DNA of 64,000 nucleotides from Cyathus striatus (GCA_025738555.1 JAOVFP010000011.1:3534001-3598000), one strand, 5' to 3'. Positions 23,220 through 35,925 are shown, counted from the first letter of the stretch. Program-made: numbers and translations. The notes: a model not told the origin generated them from the sequence alone.

Positions 23220-23480
23220 TCCTTGGCGTGTTGCCCCCCTTGGAGCACACGAACGAACGCACGAGCAGAACAGGTGGAGCAGAAGATGAGGTATCTCGAA
23301 ACGCATGTGAAAGGAGACTTCCGGGATTTCCTTTACTCGAGGTCTGCTTCCCCCTATCCCTCCGCCTGTAGCTCATGCTCATGGCGTGGTACAGATGGAA
23401 TAATATGAATCCGCCTTGATTGATGTCCCTGACACTCCTCCCGGCTCATTCGAAGACTCGCACTCGCACAAACCATGTAG
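23220..23480 (+). pseudogene. TPR/J co-chaperone fragment, copy B2
   Basis: The nucleotide sequence from about 23228 aligns with the SLEPTNTQVKQLEQKVRSLESHVQNFQD region of copy A, but shifted in frame. The segment near 23440-23480 matches 61515-61550 of copy H (the CCCGGCTCATTCGAAG motif). Confidence 0.5.
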
Positions 23481-23489
23481 GTACAGTGA

Positions 23490-24986
23490 TGAAAAATCTG
23501 CGTTTAGCACAATTTTGCTTCAAATCTGAGGATTTTCAAAACAGCTAATATATATGTAGAACTCAAGAGACAAAGACGTAGATTGTGCACCGGGAAATTG
23601 TCCATAACCATGGGTAGTATATTCATGTTTCTCAGTTTTGTTGAATATTCCCGTTACCTGTTGAGGTAAAGGGTTTTATGTGGGGTGGATCGAAACGATT
23701 TTTCAGAGGTTTGTCCTCCCATCACTGGAGCTTGAAATTGAGTTTGAAATTTTGGATCTTACCGCATTTGTACCACATACTACCACACCGGTCAGTTAAT
23801 TTTTCACTCGTTCCTCACTTTTTCCCCGTGAACACCACTTGAGAACTCGACATATCAGACCTACATATATATATATATATATACATTTGAACTTAGAGTA
23901 TTTATTTACATTTCTAAATATCTACAATTTTGCGTCAGCAGAGCAATTCCAACAGGTAAAACTCGATTCGGTTAACAGCACTTAATGCCCCTACCACGAT
24001 CATCCGCTGAGATTTCAGACTAGGCATTTCCTCGCTCTATCAAGACAGCCGCAACTGTTTCGCATGAAAGTTAATTATGCTATTGTGGTACATGTATACA
24101 ATGTATATTAAAAGTTCTGTAAATATATATGGCGAGGATCGTGATGGATCTTGCATTTTATGGTGTATACATATCGGTGGCATTTTGAGAGCTTTTGCTC
24201 GTAATTCCACAATTTAAAAGGCACCGTCTACTCTGTGGATATGGAAATTTGCACATATGTTGGCCTACATAATATGAACTACTGTCCCAGCTTTTATGAA
24301 TGTGGAGAGAGTCTACGCGGTGATATAGACGTTATGAGATAGTTAACCAGCTTTGTCACACTAACCGACCGATGTAACCCGACAGTACCCTTCCATGACA
24401 CTGTCCACAAGTTAAACCATCTTTGATCGCGTCTATCAAGTTCCAACTACAGTAAGTAACATATTATCTTCTAAACTTCATATTAATATTTTAATTGATT
24501 GCTTGTGGATTATTTTTATTCTGCCTTTGTTCTAAAGACTAAAAGCCCTTGCTTCATTCTAATTATACTATCTTCATTAGAATGTTTTTACCTTGGGTTT
24601 ACTGGCTATTACATTCATTCCCATAACTCCCACTTCATTCTAATTATTCTACCACAGGGGAATTAAGGGCAAATAGGTACACACTACTTATATGGGAGTG
24701 ATGCATGTGGCAGTTGCCTGGTAGGTATCCGATAGCATTTTTGAAGTGGTTGTGGAAAGTACATAAAGCATTCATTTTTGAATTTAAAATAATTTAAAGA
24801 GGGATAGCCATGCTATTTACAATGAGCATAGACTTTTTAATGATGGGAATGTGTGCAATTTGAGTGAAGTTTGATGCAATAACATTTGTGCTCCATGCCC
24901 GGTGCCCGGTGCACAACAGATGGCTAATGGTGCCAGAGTCCGAGCTGACTAAATTCTAATGCACTGCACATGCACAGCCAATACCA
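23490..24986. other. AT-rich intergenic DNA with a palindromic module copy
   Basis: A diverged copy of the terminal palindrome (CCCGTTACCTGTTGAGGTAAAGGG split by its loop) lies at 23650-23673, preceded by GAATATT. A short (AT)n tract is at 23864-23882. No gene was recognised. Confidence 0.45.
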
Positions 24987-25195
24987 GGCTCCTAAAACCA
25001 CCCTCTCGAATCGCGTTGAGGGGGGCCCCATCCCAGTAGCATAGTGTACAAACAATGTGCAAATATAAACAGAACCAAGCTCAACTCTCCCCTCCTCAAC
25101 TCGATAAGTTGAGTTTGGGTTTGCACATTGTTTGTACACTATGCTACTAGGATGGGGCCCCCCTACCTGCGAACGATAGGATGGTTTTAGGAGCC
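24987..25195. repeat. Foldback (long inverted repeat) element
   Basis: The arms 24987-25062 and 25120-25195 are inverted copies: GGCTCCTAAAACCA at one end mirrors TGGTTTTAGGAGCC at the other, and GCATAGTGTACAAACAATGTG mirrors its complement near the loop. The loop is about 57 bases and contains a smaller CTCAACT/AGTTGAG inversion. It resembles a foldback MITE. Confidence 0.75.
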
Positions 25196-25929
25196 TGAGC
25201 CAATACGCATTTTGCGTCGCCAGAGTCGCTGATTAATAATATTCCGTGCATGCACAGTCACTATGCGTGTTGGGTCGCCAACGCAAACAAATAAGGGGAG
25301 CAAGCTCCCCCAATAACTTGGTAAGTACATTCGGCGATGGTACCGGCACTTTTCTAGATTTATGACCGTGACAATATCGCTCAATCTTGATGCGTTGACC
25401 AAAGCTTTATTGATTATTATCTACGTAGAAATCTAAAATCTCCATATAAAGTACATCAGATAGTTGTTTGTTCCATTACTCAGATAGATCGTGTTTCCCT
25501 GCTAACGTGTATGATTTTCAATTGTTGCTATTTTCTACGCGTCCATTAGTGGGATGTCGTTGATGTCCTGTATATGTCATTAATCCATTGAATATAGAAA
25601 TAAATATAGCGTCAAACTAACAGCTGCTGTATTATAACCGTTACTTGATGGTATATATATATTCGATAAGTGGAGTGAATAATTTTCTTCTCGCATACTA
25701 CCTCTTGCTGTGAGTCTATAGATCTGTGATTACATAGAAGTATGAGCGGCGGGAAAAAGACACCTTACACGCTAACGACTGAAATGACGTATACTAAGTT
25801 CCATGCATGTTAGATTGCTTAGTCTCTCAATAGTTCGAGACCACTCACGATGGGTATTAACAAGTAACGGAACCATGCTTTTCCATTATGCACATTAGAA
25901 AAAAGGAGGGACGATGTAATAGTAAATCA
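25196..25929. other. AT-rich DNA, no gene seen
   Basis: No recognisable coding or repeat content. It lies downstream of the DUF6534-type gene on the minus strand. Confidence 0.4.
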
Positions 25930-27524
25930 CTACGCACTACGAGTATGTCCCCGACAGGTAATAAAACTAGCTCCTATTACATCCATCATATGTCCGAAAT
26001 TTAAATGAAGCTCATACATACCATAAATATGGAAATAATTGCGCAGAAACTAAATATCATATGTAAATACACCAACTATAGGTGTTTATTAATTACTATA
26101 CCTTGTTGCGGCAGCTCGGTTCACAGCATAAAGGAAAAACTTGTTTAGAAGAGATTGCGTAGGACTGAGGTGTTCCAGTCAAGTTCAGTATGCATATCGA
26201 ACAACAAACTTTACGTACGAATTAAACCCTGAGCGGTTCTTATAATATATGAATGAGAAGGATGCTGTAATAGCTGCATCACAGGCGGCGGTAGAAACTC
26301 CTTGAATGACCAATAATTTCTAACCTGGAGTATTAATACGGCAAAGGATGCAGTTTAAGTATCTGACTTACAAATATTATATAAGTGATGTATCTCAGTT
26401 TTAGAAACGTCTTCGCATATCCCCTGTGCGACGGTGATTATTGTCTTTGCTAGTTGAATCTTGCAACGAAAAGTACCTACATGACGAATACTTGCGCTAA
26501 GGGGAGGAGAATTAGCCTGTTTTTATATAGTATTCGCCAAACGCACCTGTCCCTGACGCTGTTGTAGTAAAAGGTTCAATTATTTACATTAGATGCGATA
26601 GTAGCACTATATCCAAAAAACTCACAGACTTGTATAAATGACAATACCACCACAGGATATGTCATAAGTCGATAATACTTTGTAAAATAGCCAGTAACTG
26701 TCATTATATGTTATATCGGATAAATATATGCGAACTACATAGCTCACGAGTCCATATTCGAGTTGCGTAGAACCTTACAAGTCGGATCATCCGAGAGATG
26801 TCAATGGGACCTCGGTAGAAGAATTTAATGCAAACTCACAGCTGGGCAACAAAAGCGGTGAGATACTGAATGAAATTGTATAAGACATCGATCGCAGTGT
26901 ACAATAACACATAGACTTACAACACCTGCATATTTTCCCTGTACAAAAATTGGTGCGTGCAATAGGGTTATTTCACATTTACGTACCATAGTAGATCTGT
27001 TCACCATAGACTAAGTTATTGTTTACTGTTAAGAAGATAGAAGCAAATACGTACCTTGAAATCACATTTAACTGATCTTCCTTTCCGAACTTATAGATTA
27101 AGTTATCATACGTTTGATAAGAGGTACACATCGTTTCTAGAGTTGCTAAAGCTCTTCATATATAGTAACCGACTGACATGTTAGTAGATGCTGGCATGGA
27201 GTAATGGGAATGTACACAAGTAGGATAACCAGCCCCTTCACGACAGCTGTATCATTGCTCGAGTGATATTTAAAATATTTCGCCACAAATGTCTATCATG
27301 GATTTCTTCAAAGTGCTGAAAAGCTTTATAGTATCTGCTCTTACCATGGCAGCACCATAAACACTGTAGGATGTCGAGGTGTCAAGAATATAATTTTAAG
27401 CAGTGCAGAAAACCAAAATATACCTTGCATTCACCATTGAAGCTACCAGCTGCGCGCCAAACGTCCCTTCAAATGTCAACTTCAATGCTGTTTTTGGTAA
27501 ATCTATCGGTATCCGGTCATCCAT
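25930..27524 (-). pseudogene. DUF6534-type multi-pass membrane protein, decayed or many-exon
   Basis: ATG at 27524 opens MDDRIPIDLPKTALKLTF (exon 27524-27424). A GT-AG intron joins it to a short exon (27363-27345) reading VYGAAM. Further down come ETMCTSYQTYDNLIYKFGKEDQLN (about 27160-27060), VYGEQIYY, GVSTAACDAAITASFSFIYYKNRSGF (about 26310-26220), LLNKFFLYAVNRAA (about 26172-26103) and LVYLHMIFSF (26077-26025). The last three match the conserved end of fungal DUF6534 proteins, predicted seven-TM proteins of unknown function. Some exon phases do not join cleanly and there are stops between blocks, so it is probably a pseudogene; unrecognised small exons are an alternative. No lone long ORF marks it. 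Confidence 0.55.
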
Positions 27525-27779
27525 GATGGTTGTGTAAATGACTGGGAATGGGGTGGGTGTGAGGCGAAACTTGTATGTTCGAATGCTGAAGCTTTATATA
27601 TTTGTGGGATTAGGGTTTTTGATGTTGATCGCTCTGTACGATCTTTGCAGTTTATAATCTTGTTTATTTATACTTACTATTTCTGACGGAGCTGATATCG
27701 GAGCTGAAGTGCTGAGAGTCGGCGGATTCAAATTCAATCGTAAGAGGAAACGCTGAGGAACGCTAGAGGGAACGAAATT

Positions 27780-28342
27780 TAGTATTACCCCCGCTTGGCT
27801 CCGCTCGGCTTAGCTCAGCTTTCGCGGCTCAGGGACACCGAATACAGTACGGCTCAGAAGCTGCTCAGTCAAATGTAGCTGTAGCTAGAAGTTTATACTA
27901 AATTCAGTATACTGCGGACCAACTGGGGGCGCTTGAAAGGCACCATGATTAAAGTTGCTGGCCGTTTATGTAATATATCAAGCTTATCGACACTTAATAT
28001 CTAAGAGTAAAGTCGATAACAGTGATAGGGAATTCAAAGAAAACCTCAGTTTCTCATAAAATATATACAGTGATCATTCAAACTCATATATGTGAATAAG
28101 ATTTATTGAAACAAATTTTTTACTAAATTGAAGGTACCAGAAAGCGGTACAGAAGTGAAGGAAATGTAGGATATTATAATTTCACTTGAGTTTTGGCTAA
28201 GCGGGCTCGTAGCTGCTTGGGAGCGCTTCTTAGCTGAGCCGAACCTGTCGGAGTCAGCTTTCACAGGCACTCGCTTCGCTCAGCTTCATTTCGGCTCAGT
28301 TCACCAGCTCAGCAGCTTTCGAGCGGAGCGAGGGCAACACTA
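27780..28342. mobile_element. Small hAT-like MITE with GCTCAGCT subterminal repeats
   Basis: The left end reads TAGTATTACCCCCGCTTGGC and the right end, reverse-complemented, TAGTGTTGCCCTCGCTCCG. Both are followed by multiple CTCAGCT/AGCTGAG words within about 100 bases. Flanking ACGAAATT and GACGAATA may be a decayed 8-bp target duplication. There is no coding capacity in 563 bp. Confidence 0.55.
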
Positions 28343-30156
28343 GGACGAATAATGGTGAAGGGTCGCTGCTATGTGAAGCTTTGAAGTTTGACCTAATTTA
28401 ACCTAGCGGCGCCACTGTAGATTGCTTCAACCAAGAGGATTCAGGCTTACAATATAATAATTCATGAACTCAAAGTACTCGGAACATCGACTCTACGACA
28501 TCACATTTGTCTGAAGACTTTGAACAACACGTCTGGCCTTGTTCCTCCACATCACGAAATGTATGAAGAAAAAATAACCATTTCGTTGAATTTTGGCCCC
28601 AAAATATCCGAGTTGTATCAATTCTGGCGGCCCTCAAGTCAGAACTGGGATCGGGCCTTCATAAGCATTACACAGGGTCCTAGGGCAGTGTTTTGGCCAC
28701 ATTTTGGTCCTTGATACGACTGGCTATCTGCCATAAAGTTAGGGAAACTCGGCGGCCACTATGAGTTACTATGGTGCAGGGCACTTAGCCACCTCCACTT
28801 TTGTATAACTAAAATTAAACCATGGGAAGCCATTTTTTCCTTCCTCTTCTGGCCAAAGTGATTCTTTTTGGCAAAAGGAACAAAATGCCCAGACAAAATT
28901 TTGAAATTCCCAAAACAGACAGAGTTTATAATTTTTGTTCGACCCAAATTCCGCTGCCTTATATAATCCTTACCATATACTGCTGCCGATCTAGATCCTG
29001 GTCACTCTAGCGTAAAATGTGAATTGTACATTCCAGTGTCTATTTTTCGAACATAAAATGTGTGTGCTGCATTATGTATTTAATTTAGATTCTATCACAC
29101 TTTGAATCAGAATTTTTGAGGTTCTCTTCAATGTGCTATGAATATTTTTATTCTGAAGTCTCCTGACGATTTTGGTAACCGGAACCTGGTCAGCACGTAT
29201 ATAACCCTGACAGGGTCTCGGCTAGTATAATTACTAAGCTTTGACTAAGCTTAGAACTCATTGATGTCGCTAACGAGTATGTTGTTTTCAGTCTTATTGC
29301 CATTGTATAATGTTTCTATTGAAGCTACAGCTTTCGTGCGGACTTGCTACAATATTAACACATAGATACATCCTATTTAAGTTGAATTGTTGGCTTCATT
29401 TAGTCTGTAACTTAAAATTATCCTCAAATAGACCATAAAGAATGACATAAGCCATGCATATCATATCTATGCGATGGTTCATACATATATATCCACTTCC
29501 AGAAGTCTAAGTCTCTTCAGGCATGCTGTTCAAGTGGTGTATTGATTTTCATATATATGCTCTAAATTGTTATTCTGCTACTACTATACTAAAAACTAGC
29601 ATTATAACCTAAGATATATAGCAATTATTACATTAGAAGATGCTCCATTGAATAAAGGGTGCTCGAAAATAGCTACACAACATTATGTTGTACAAGGATG
29701 GGGATGGAAAATGCAGAGAAATTGTCTTCGAGAAAGCGTGTGAGAATCTGCATGCTAAATTTAGCCAACTTTGATCAGAATCACATACTCATTGCAACAT
29801 TTCTCAGTAACCAGACATGCTCTCACCACAAAAATTGAGCATTATGTTACTATAATAGCTAACTACAAATATGTGCAAAAAAACTGGGCAGAAAGCGATT
29901 GTGAAAGCGACAAGATGAAGATTGACCAGGTTCTGGGTATGACCAGGTTCCGGGTAGCTGGCAGTATACGATCGCATCTTGATTGCGTCGGCCTTGTCGG
30001 AGATATGTACCGTCAATCATTATCCAACCTTTTCGTTGCCTCTCCGTTCTCAATAACGTTGAATCCGATCCCATGTGGCTGTAATAATGCCCTTGCTTTT
30101 CTCTCTGATGACTTTTCAATAGGCATTAGCACCAGATGATGTATGGCTCATACATT
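28343..30156. other. AT-rich intergenic DNA
   Basis: No gene was recognised. Near 29926-29955 the word ACCAGGTTC(T/C)GGGTA occurs twice in tandem, and the inverse occurs near 29177-29192. Short open frames here have no domain content. Confidence 0.4.
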
Positions 30157-30442
30157 ATTCACGGTAGGGACTAACACGGGTTAGCGAATTTCGGGTTATT
30201 ACCCGAAATTCCCTAATCCGTGTGGGTTGGGACCCATCCGGGTGATGCACGGGTGTAACCCGCGGGTTAAGGGGGATCTGCGGGTTAAAAATAGAAAATT
30301 TAAACTCAGCCAGCGTGTAACGACAGACTTCCCTAAGGTCCTGTGAAATAAGTGTTATTTTGAGAATGTGAGACCGACTGGCTAGCTGGAAGTTGTCAGA
30401 ATGCTGTTCCCTTGTTCTTGCTCCCATCTCTTCACTGCCACA

Positions 30443-33435
30443 ATGCCACCTCGTATTGCTAAGGCCCGTACTACCAGAGCAAGACGTGGAGCTGTTGCTT
30501 CAGAATCTCCTGTACTTACACCAGAGCCTGCTTCTACACCCGAGCCATCACCTGCAGCTTCACCACCTGAAGATGAAATATTCCGTACTCCTAGCCCAGA
30601 AATAATTCACAATGTTCTGAGTGATGCACCACCTGTGCTTGTTTCTCCAATCAAAAACAGGCAGCGAAAGGTTGCTACTCAGATACAAGGGAAAGATGAT
30701 CTTGAAGTATGGAGACTATCAGATGAGGATATCATTGGTGAGTCATATCTACATTTATTATATGTCTTATATCTGATATTTAATTAGAATCATCTCAAAT
30801 GGGTTGGCGAGCACCCATATATAATCATTATAATGTTTCTCTTCAACGTTTGTACCGTGATGATGGCTTGCCTAAGGAACTTCAGTTTGCCTTCACATGC
30901 AAGGTTCAGTCAGAGACAGGACATCCAGTACAATATCGACCAAGGATGAGTACTGGTGAAGGTACCAAAAATTTACACACTAGCAAGGCTACATGTGATG
31001 GTCGGTTTGGCAGTGCACCAAACATTACAACTGGAGATACAAATATTCCAACCATTCCTTACTCTGAAGCAGCTCATCGTGCTCTTATTGCAATGTGTTG
31101 TGCCAAATATCACCGCTCATTCAACTCAGTTGTTGATGAGGAATATCAAGCTGAGGTTAATATGCTGCGCCCTGGTACCAAGATTCCTCTTCCCATTACA
31201 GTTGGGAGAGATATTAATGCAGTGTATTTGGAGCTGTCAAAACATGTACGGAAATATTTTGCAGTATGTTATACTTTTTTATACATAATGAATAATCTAA
31301 TAAATATAATAGGATTTGGGATGCTCAGTCCATATTGCTTTAGATGGCTGGACTGCACCAATTACAGTGTCATTTCTGGGTCTGGTGGTAATTTGGCCAG
31401 TTGATGGAGTCATTCACCATGCAATCTTAGAGTTTATTCGGTTTGTAATATTCTTTCTATTTTCTAATTACTTATTTGCTAATGAATTGATTTTAGTTTA
31501 ACACAGAAACATGATGGTGAATATATGGCACAGCTTGTTGGTGACTGCCTAAAACGGTTTGGCCTTGATAAATCAGTAAGCACTTTACTGAATTAAATTG
31601 TGATGTTCCAATAATTATTTAATTTGAAGATCCATGTTGTCTGTATGGATAATGCAGCCAATTGTGATTCTCTTGCTCGCCATTTACCCATTCACCTCAA
31701 GGACTTTAGGGGAATGGCCTCACGAACACGCTGTTTCCCCCACATTGTAAATTTAATTGCCAAGGCAAGTAGAAAATAATATATGAACCATAAAATGTAC
31801 TAATTACTTATTAGAGCTTCATTTCCTTCTTCTTTCGAAAACCAGAGAAGAAAAAAACAGTTACAATTGCTGCAGATACCATCCGGGCACATCAAAACCG
31901 GATTGTTACCAATCCTCATACAATTGAGGATTCAGAAATCATTGTTGATTCAGGCAATGAACTTCCAATGGACAATGAACAGGCAGTATCAGAAGAAGCT
32001 GAGTTTACCCTTGATTCATCTTTGGAAGATGATGGTAAGGAGTTGCATGATAATATTGCAGTAAAGACATTTCGGGGAAAAGCTATTCAATTAATGAAGG
32101 ATAATGGCATTTCCATTGATGCATCTGAGCATAGAATGGCAATGCAAATATTTCCTCGAGTATATTAATTATTATTATTTATTATCAATATTCTGATTTT
32201 ATGCAGGTTGCAGGGCTTGCTCGCAAGGTCCATGATTCAACTACATTGAAAGAGAAATTTGATGCACTGGTACTTGCTGACTCAGAGCTCAGGGGAACAC
32301 TCAAAGTTCTTGAGCGACGAGTTCCAACTCGTTGGAATTCTGATCTTAACTGCCTTAGTTCTCATATTTTATTTAAAGAGGTTGTTAAGCAGCTCACCAT
32401 TGGATCTGCAAATGATCTTAAAGGATTTCGTCTATCAGAGGAACAATGGGACCTTGCAGATGAGATTGAGGAAGTACTTCTGGTATGAATTAAGTCAACA
32501 TCTTTTACTATTCTAATTTTTTTTCCAGTTATTTGACAATTTCACTAAGCTGTTTTCTCTGAAAGATGTTCCACTTGTTGTGGATGCCCTCCCAGAACTT
32601 GAAAATCTTGAATTGGGATTATTAGGTGTCCGGGAAGATAAGCATGCTTCAAAGGTTATTCGTGTAGCAGCACAAGCTGCTCTTCTTGTCCTTGATAAAT
32701 ATTCTGTCTCCACAAATGACTGTGAAGTTTATCTGATTTCAATTGGTATAATTCAATTTAATGGCATTCTTCATACACTGATGGCTTTATTGAATACTAG
32801 TGATGTGTCCAGATCGTAAACTCAAGTGGTTCAAAGATCATGGACGCACTACACAGCAAATAAAGGAAATAAAGAAAATTGTTATTAATCGGTGGAAAGA
32901 AACATATTTCTTGAATAAAAGCACCTCATCTCAATCAAGCAAGCCCTTGGTATTTTCTTTCTTTCTCTAATTTATTTACTATTGATAATTTTTATCAATA
33001 GGTTCGACGTTCAGTATATGCTGTGGGGTCAGTGACTTCTGAGTCATTGCCTCTTGATGATATTGAATCATATTTGGCTGAGCCACTTGTTTCTTACTCC
33101 TCTATTGAGTATGCTGGTGGATATATAAAGTATTGGAATGGTGCTCAGGAGAGTCATCCACAAGTCTCAAAAATGGGTCTGGATTTTTGTTCTGCTCCTA
33201 GTATGTTCTTCAGAAGTTACTACCTACCTAATTATCTAATGTATTATAATTTGCAGCATCATCTGTTGACTGCGAGTGAGCCTTCTCATCTGGACGTCTG
33301 CAAATTAATCATTTGCAGCATAATATGAGCTCACAAACCTTCAAAGCACAAATGGCTCTGGGCTCATGGGCAAAAACCCCTCTGTACCCAGGTCTCTCTG
33401 TAGTAACCAATATTATTCAGGAAATTATGGACTAA
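30443..33435 (+). pseudogene. hAT transposase, nearly intact, one stop
   Basis: The multi-exon gene starts at ATG 30443 (MPPRIAKARTTRARR). Introns read by eye: 30738-30787, 31264-31312, one near 31441-31496, one near 31579-31630, 31765-31814 (a GC-AG intron), 32160-32206, 32483-32528, one near 32745-32805, one near 32950-33001 and one near 33202-33256. All are about 45-65 nt. A BED-like N-terminal part is followed by the RNase H-like core (HIALDGWTAPITVSF and CMDNAANCDSLARH, RCFPHIVNLIAK), RVPTRWNSDLN, and the C-terminal dimerisation block SSVDCE-stop-AFSSGRLQINHLQHNMSS. TGA at 33277-33279 replaces the near-invariant Arg of the ERAFS motif (CGA to TGA). Everything else reads through, so inactivation looks recent. 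Confidence 0.85.
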
Positions 33436-33486
33436 ATCAAATCTTGAAGGTGATTATTAAATGAAAAGCTTATTTGTTGATCCTGT

Positions 33487-33594
33487 AGTGTATATTAGTG
33501 TACTCCTACCTATGCAAATCTTTTGTTTCAAGTTGTATTTAACTGCCAGTATCTTGCAGTGTATATTAGTGTACTTCTACCTATGCAAATATTT
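33487..33594. repeat. Two 35-bp direct repeats
   Basis: AGTGTATATTAGTGTACT(C/T)CTACCTATGCAAAT begins at 33487 and again at 33558, a period of 71 bp, between the hAT stop codon and the 3' end of the element. Confidence 0.7.
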
Positions 33595-33870
33595 CAGTTC
33601 ATGATGTATTGGAATGTGTTTTCAGTAGTATATTGGTATTTGATTAATAAATTCAATCAGGGAATACAATTACAAAGTAATTGACTTCAGATCATTACTT
33701 AATCAACGCTACAAATTAATTAAAAGTAGCTAGGGTCTACATAGGGTCCAAAGAAGCGGGTGAGTGCAGGTACCCGCAGGTAAGTGTGCACCCGACCCGA
33801 ATTTGTTGGTCACCCGTGGGTGGCACCCGGATATGGCCCGGATCCACCCATGTTAGACCCTAATTCACGG

Positions 33871-35925
33871 TAATCATAGTAATGACACGATGTATGGATT
33901 ACTTTAGTTATAGTAGGTCCCCTCATCTATTATCCACTGTAATTATAGTGTAGCTTGATGTGGCTTCATACTTACCATAAGTGAAGGATACTTCAACGTG
34001 CCCATCCATCTTCATCCTGTTTTGTTACCTATGTGCGCCCTACAATCCCGACGTGCCCATATCTGGAGGTTGGTGCTTGTTTATGTCTTCCATCAACTTT
34101 TAATTTCACGTCGTTCTGTTACTTCTTTTCTGCATCAAATTATATTGTTGTTATGCTTTCATACCCCTATGCATAGCAGGATGATATGTTGATGATATGT
34201 TTCACTCCATGTTATGTTTTTTCCATTATTTTATTTTTATTTATTAGTCAATCTATGATGTATTGCATATATGTTTACTGTACTAATATGCTACAATTGT
34301 GATAGGCTATCCAAGGAGGTTCTAGAGTACGGTATCATTGAGAGAGTGGACACTGGACAGAGCTTTGGTGCGCACCACTAAGCTGCTGGCAGCTGCTCGC
34401 AAGTTGCAACCCGAACGCTCCAAAACATTGATAATAATAGTAAATCATGTAGTGATGTGTCTCGACTCCAAATTGAAGCTGCTGGAACGCTCGTGCCATG
34501 CCTGCCGCATCATATGGGGGTTTATGCAATGTGAAAACATTGAAATTATAACACATTTATTGAGTAGTGTAGCATAATATAAGTGAATATCATACTAATA
34601 TGTGCTAATATATTGAATCTGAGCTGTAAATATCCTTTGTAAATGCTATATAAGTTTGCTTTAGTTTTGGTCAGATGAAAAAATTACAGTCCTACAGACT
34701 CGTGCTTATATACTACTAGCATGGTATTCAGAACATTATTTTGTATTGTATTACCATTGGTTGGTTTTGCAAAAGGTATGATAGCATACTTACTCTCCCT
34801 TTCTACATCTTGTTGGAACACATGGACTCATGATTATTGTAGTATGGAAACAATATAAGACTAATATGATATGTTGCACTACAGAAATAATGTACATTTC
34901 TTAGGGCTGAGTCCAACGCAATATGTTGAACATGCTTTAAGCTAAATATAAATGCGTGATATCATTTATATATGTTGATTCAATGTTTAAATGCAGTCAT
35001 ATTTACCATTTTTTGATATGTTTCGTGGGCTTTCATGTGAGAGAATACGAAGGTTCAAAGAAGCACCCATTAGATTAGTGGCACGCCGGCATATGATCTA
35101 TTAATAACAGTTCTGAAAAGGAAGTAGGCGGCACTTACAAAAAGAGCAATAGAGTGGGCTGTCGCTAGGGACACACATGCATCAGCTTCCCTAGCGACAG
35201 TGCTCATAGATGCTTCTCCCTCCTTCCTTACTTGGATGCCACTATGATTACTGTGATCCATACATTGCATATCCACTGTAATCATAGTGGTCAATATATG
35301 AAACTTACGGTATGGCCTGGCATTAGAGTCCATGCTTCTCCGAAATAGCCTCAGATACCAGAATCATATAGTGTGGAGAAGATGCTTGCTAACACTCTTG
35401 CCCCCAGTCAATCCTCAGTTCAATTTCCTTTTCCATTTACAGTATGTAATCCTCCAAGTTCAGTACCTATTACATGCCAATATTTGTGGTAGGGAGGTAA
35501 GAGAAGAGGCATATTCACAGGCTTGGTTTGAGTGCCAGAAATTCAGTCGGGTGGATTGGAAATTGGTACAGTAGTTTGGACAACTGGTTAGTACTTACTC
35601 CTTCCTTTTTCATCTTTATGATCTGGTGTAACTGGCAAAACTGACACTGCCCTGCAGTGAAAAATTATTTCTAACGCTAACATCTCCCTGACTACTCTGG
35701 ACCCCTTGCAGGTTCTCTTGATTCAGATGGCAAACTCGTGCAGTCCTCGCAACACTTAACCTCTGCTTTGCTTTGAGCTTTGGTATGTCGCATTTCTACA
35801 GCTATACAAGCCCAGAGGGGGTTAATATCGTGAGTTCCGAGGCCTTCAAAAACCAATACCAAGCTGGAGTTGTGATCTAGTCGCTGGCGAGGGTTGGGAT
35901 GAAGGAAAGGGTAGTGAGATTAGAT
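33871..35925. other. Intergenic DNA with hairpin repeats
   Basis: Two perfect 13-bp stems occur. CTGTCGCTAGGGA at 35159-35171 pairs with 35188-35200, and CCACTATGATTAC at 35239-35251 pairs with 35278-35290. A related ATCCACTGTAAT(C/T)ATAGTG word occurs at 33938-33956. No gene was recognised. Confidence 0.5.

Larger units (their letters stand above)
30157..33870 (+). mobile_element. Full-length hAT transposon
   Basis: The element is 30165-33862 (3698 bp). Terminal inverted repeats are TAGGGACTAACACGGGT and, reversed, TAGGGTCTAACATGGGT. The 8-bp target duplication ATTCACGG lies at 30157-30164 and 33863-33870, diagnostic for hAT. Subterminal regions are packed with ACCCG/CGGGT words, including a perfect hairpin AATTTCGGGT-TATT-ACCCGAAATT at 30187-30210. 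Inside is one spliced transposase gene. Confidence 0.92.

Noticed and set aside
30165..30300. Telomere-like GGGTTA/TAACCC words
   Set aside because: The words are irregular ACCCG/CGGGT motifs inside a hAT terminus bounded by a target duplication, not a tandem telomeric array.
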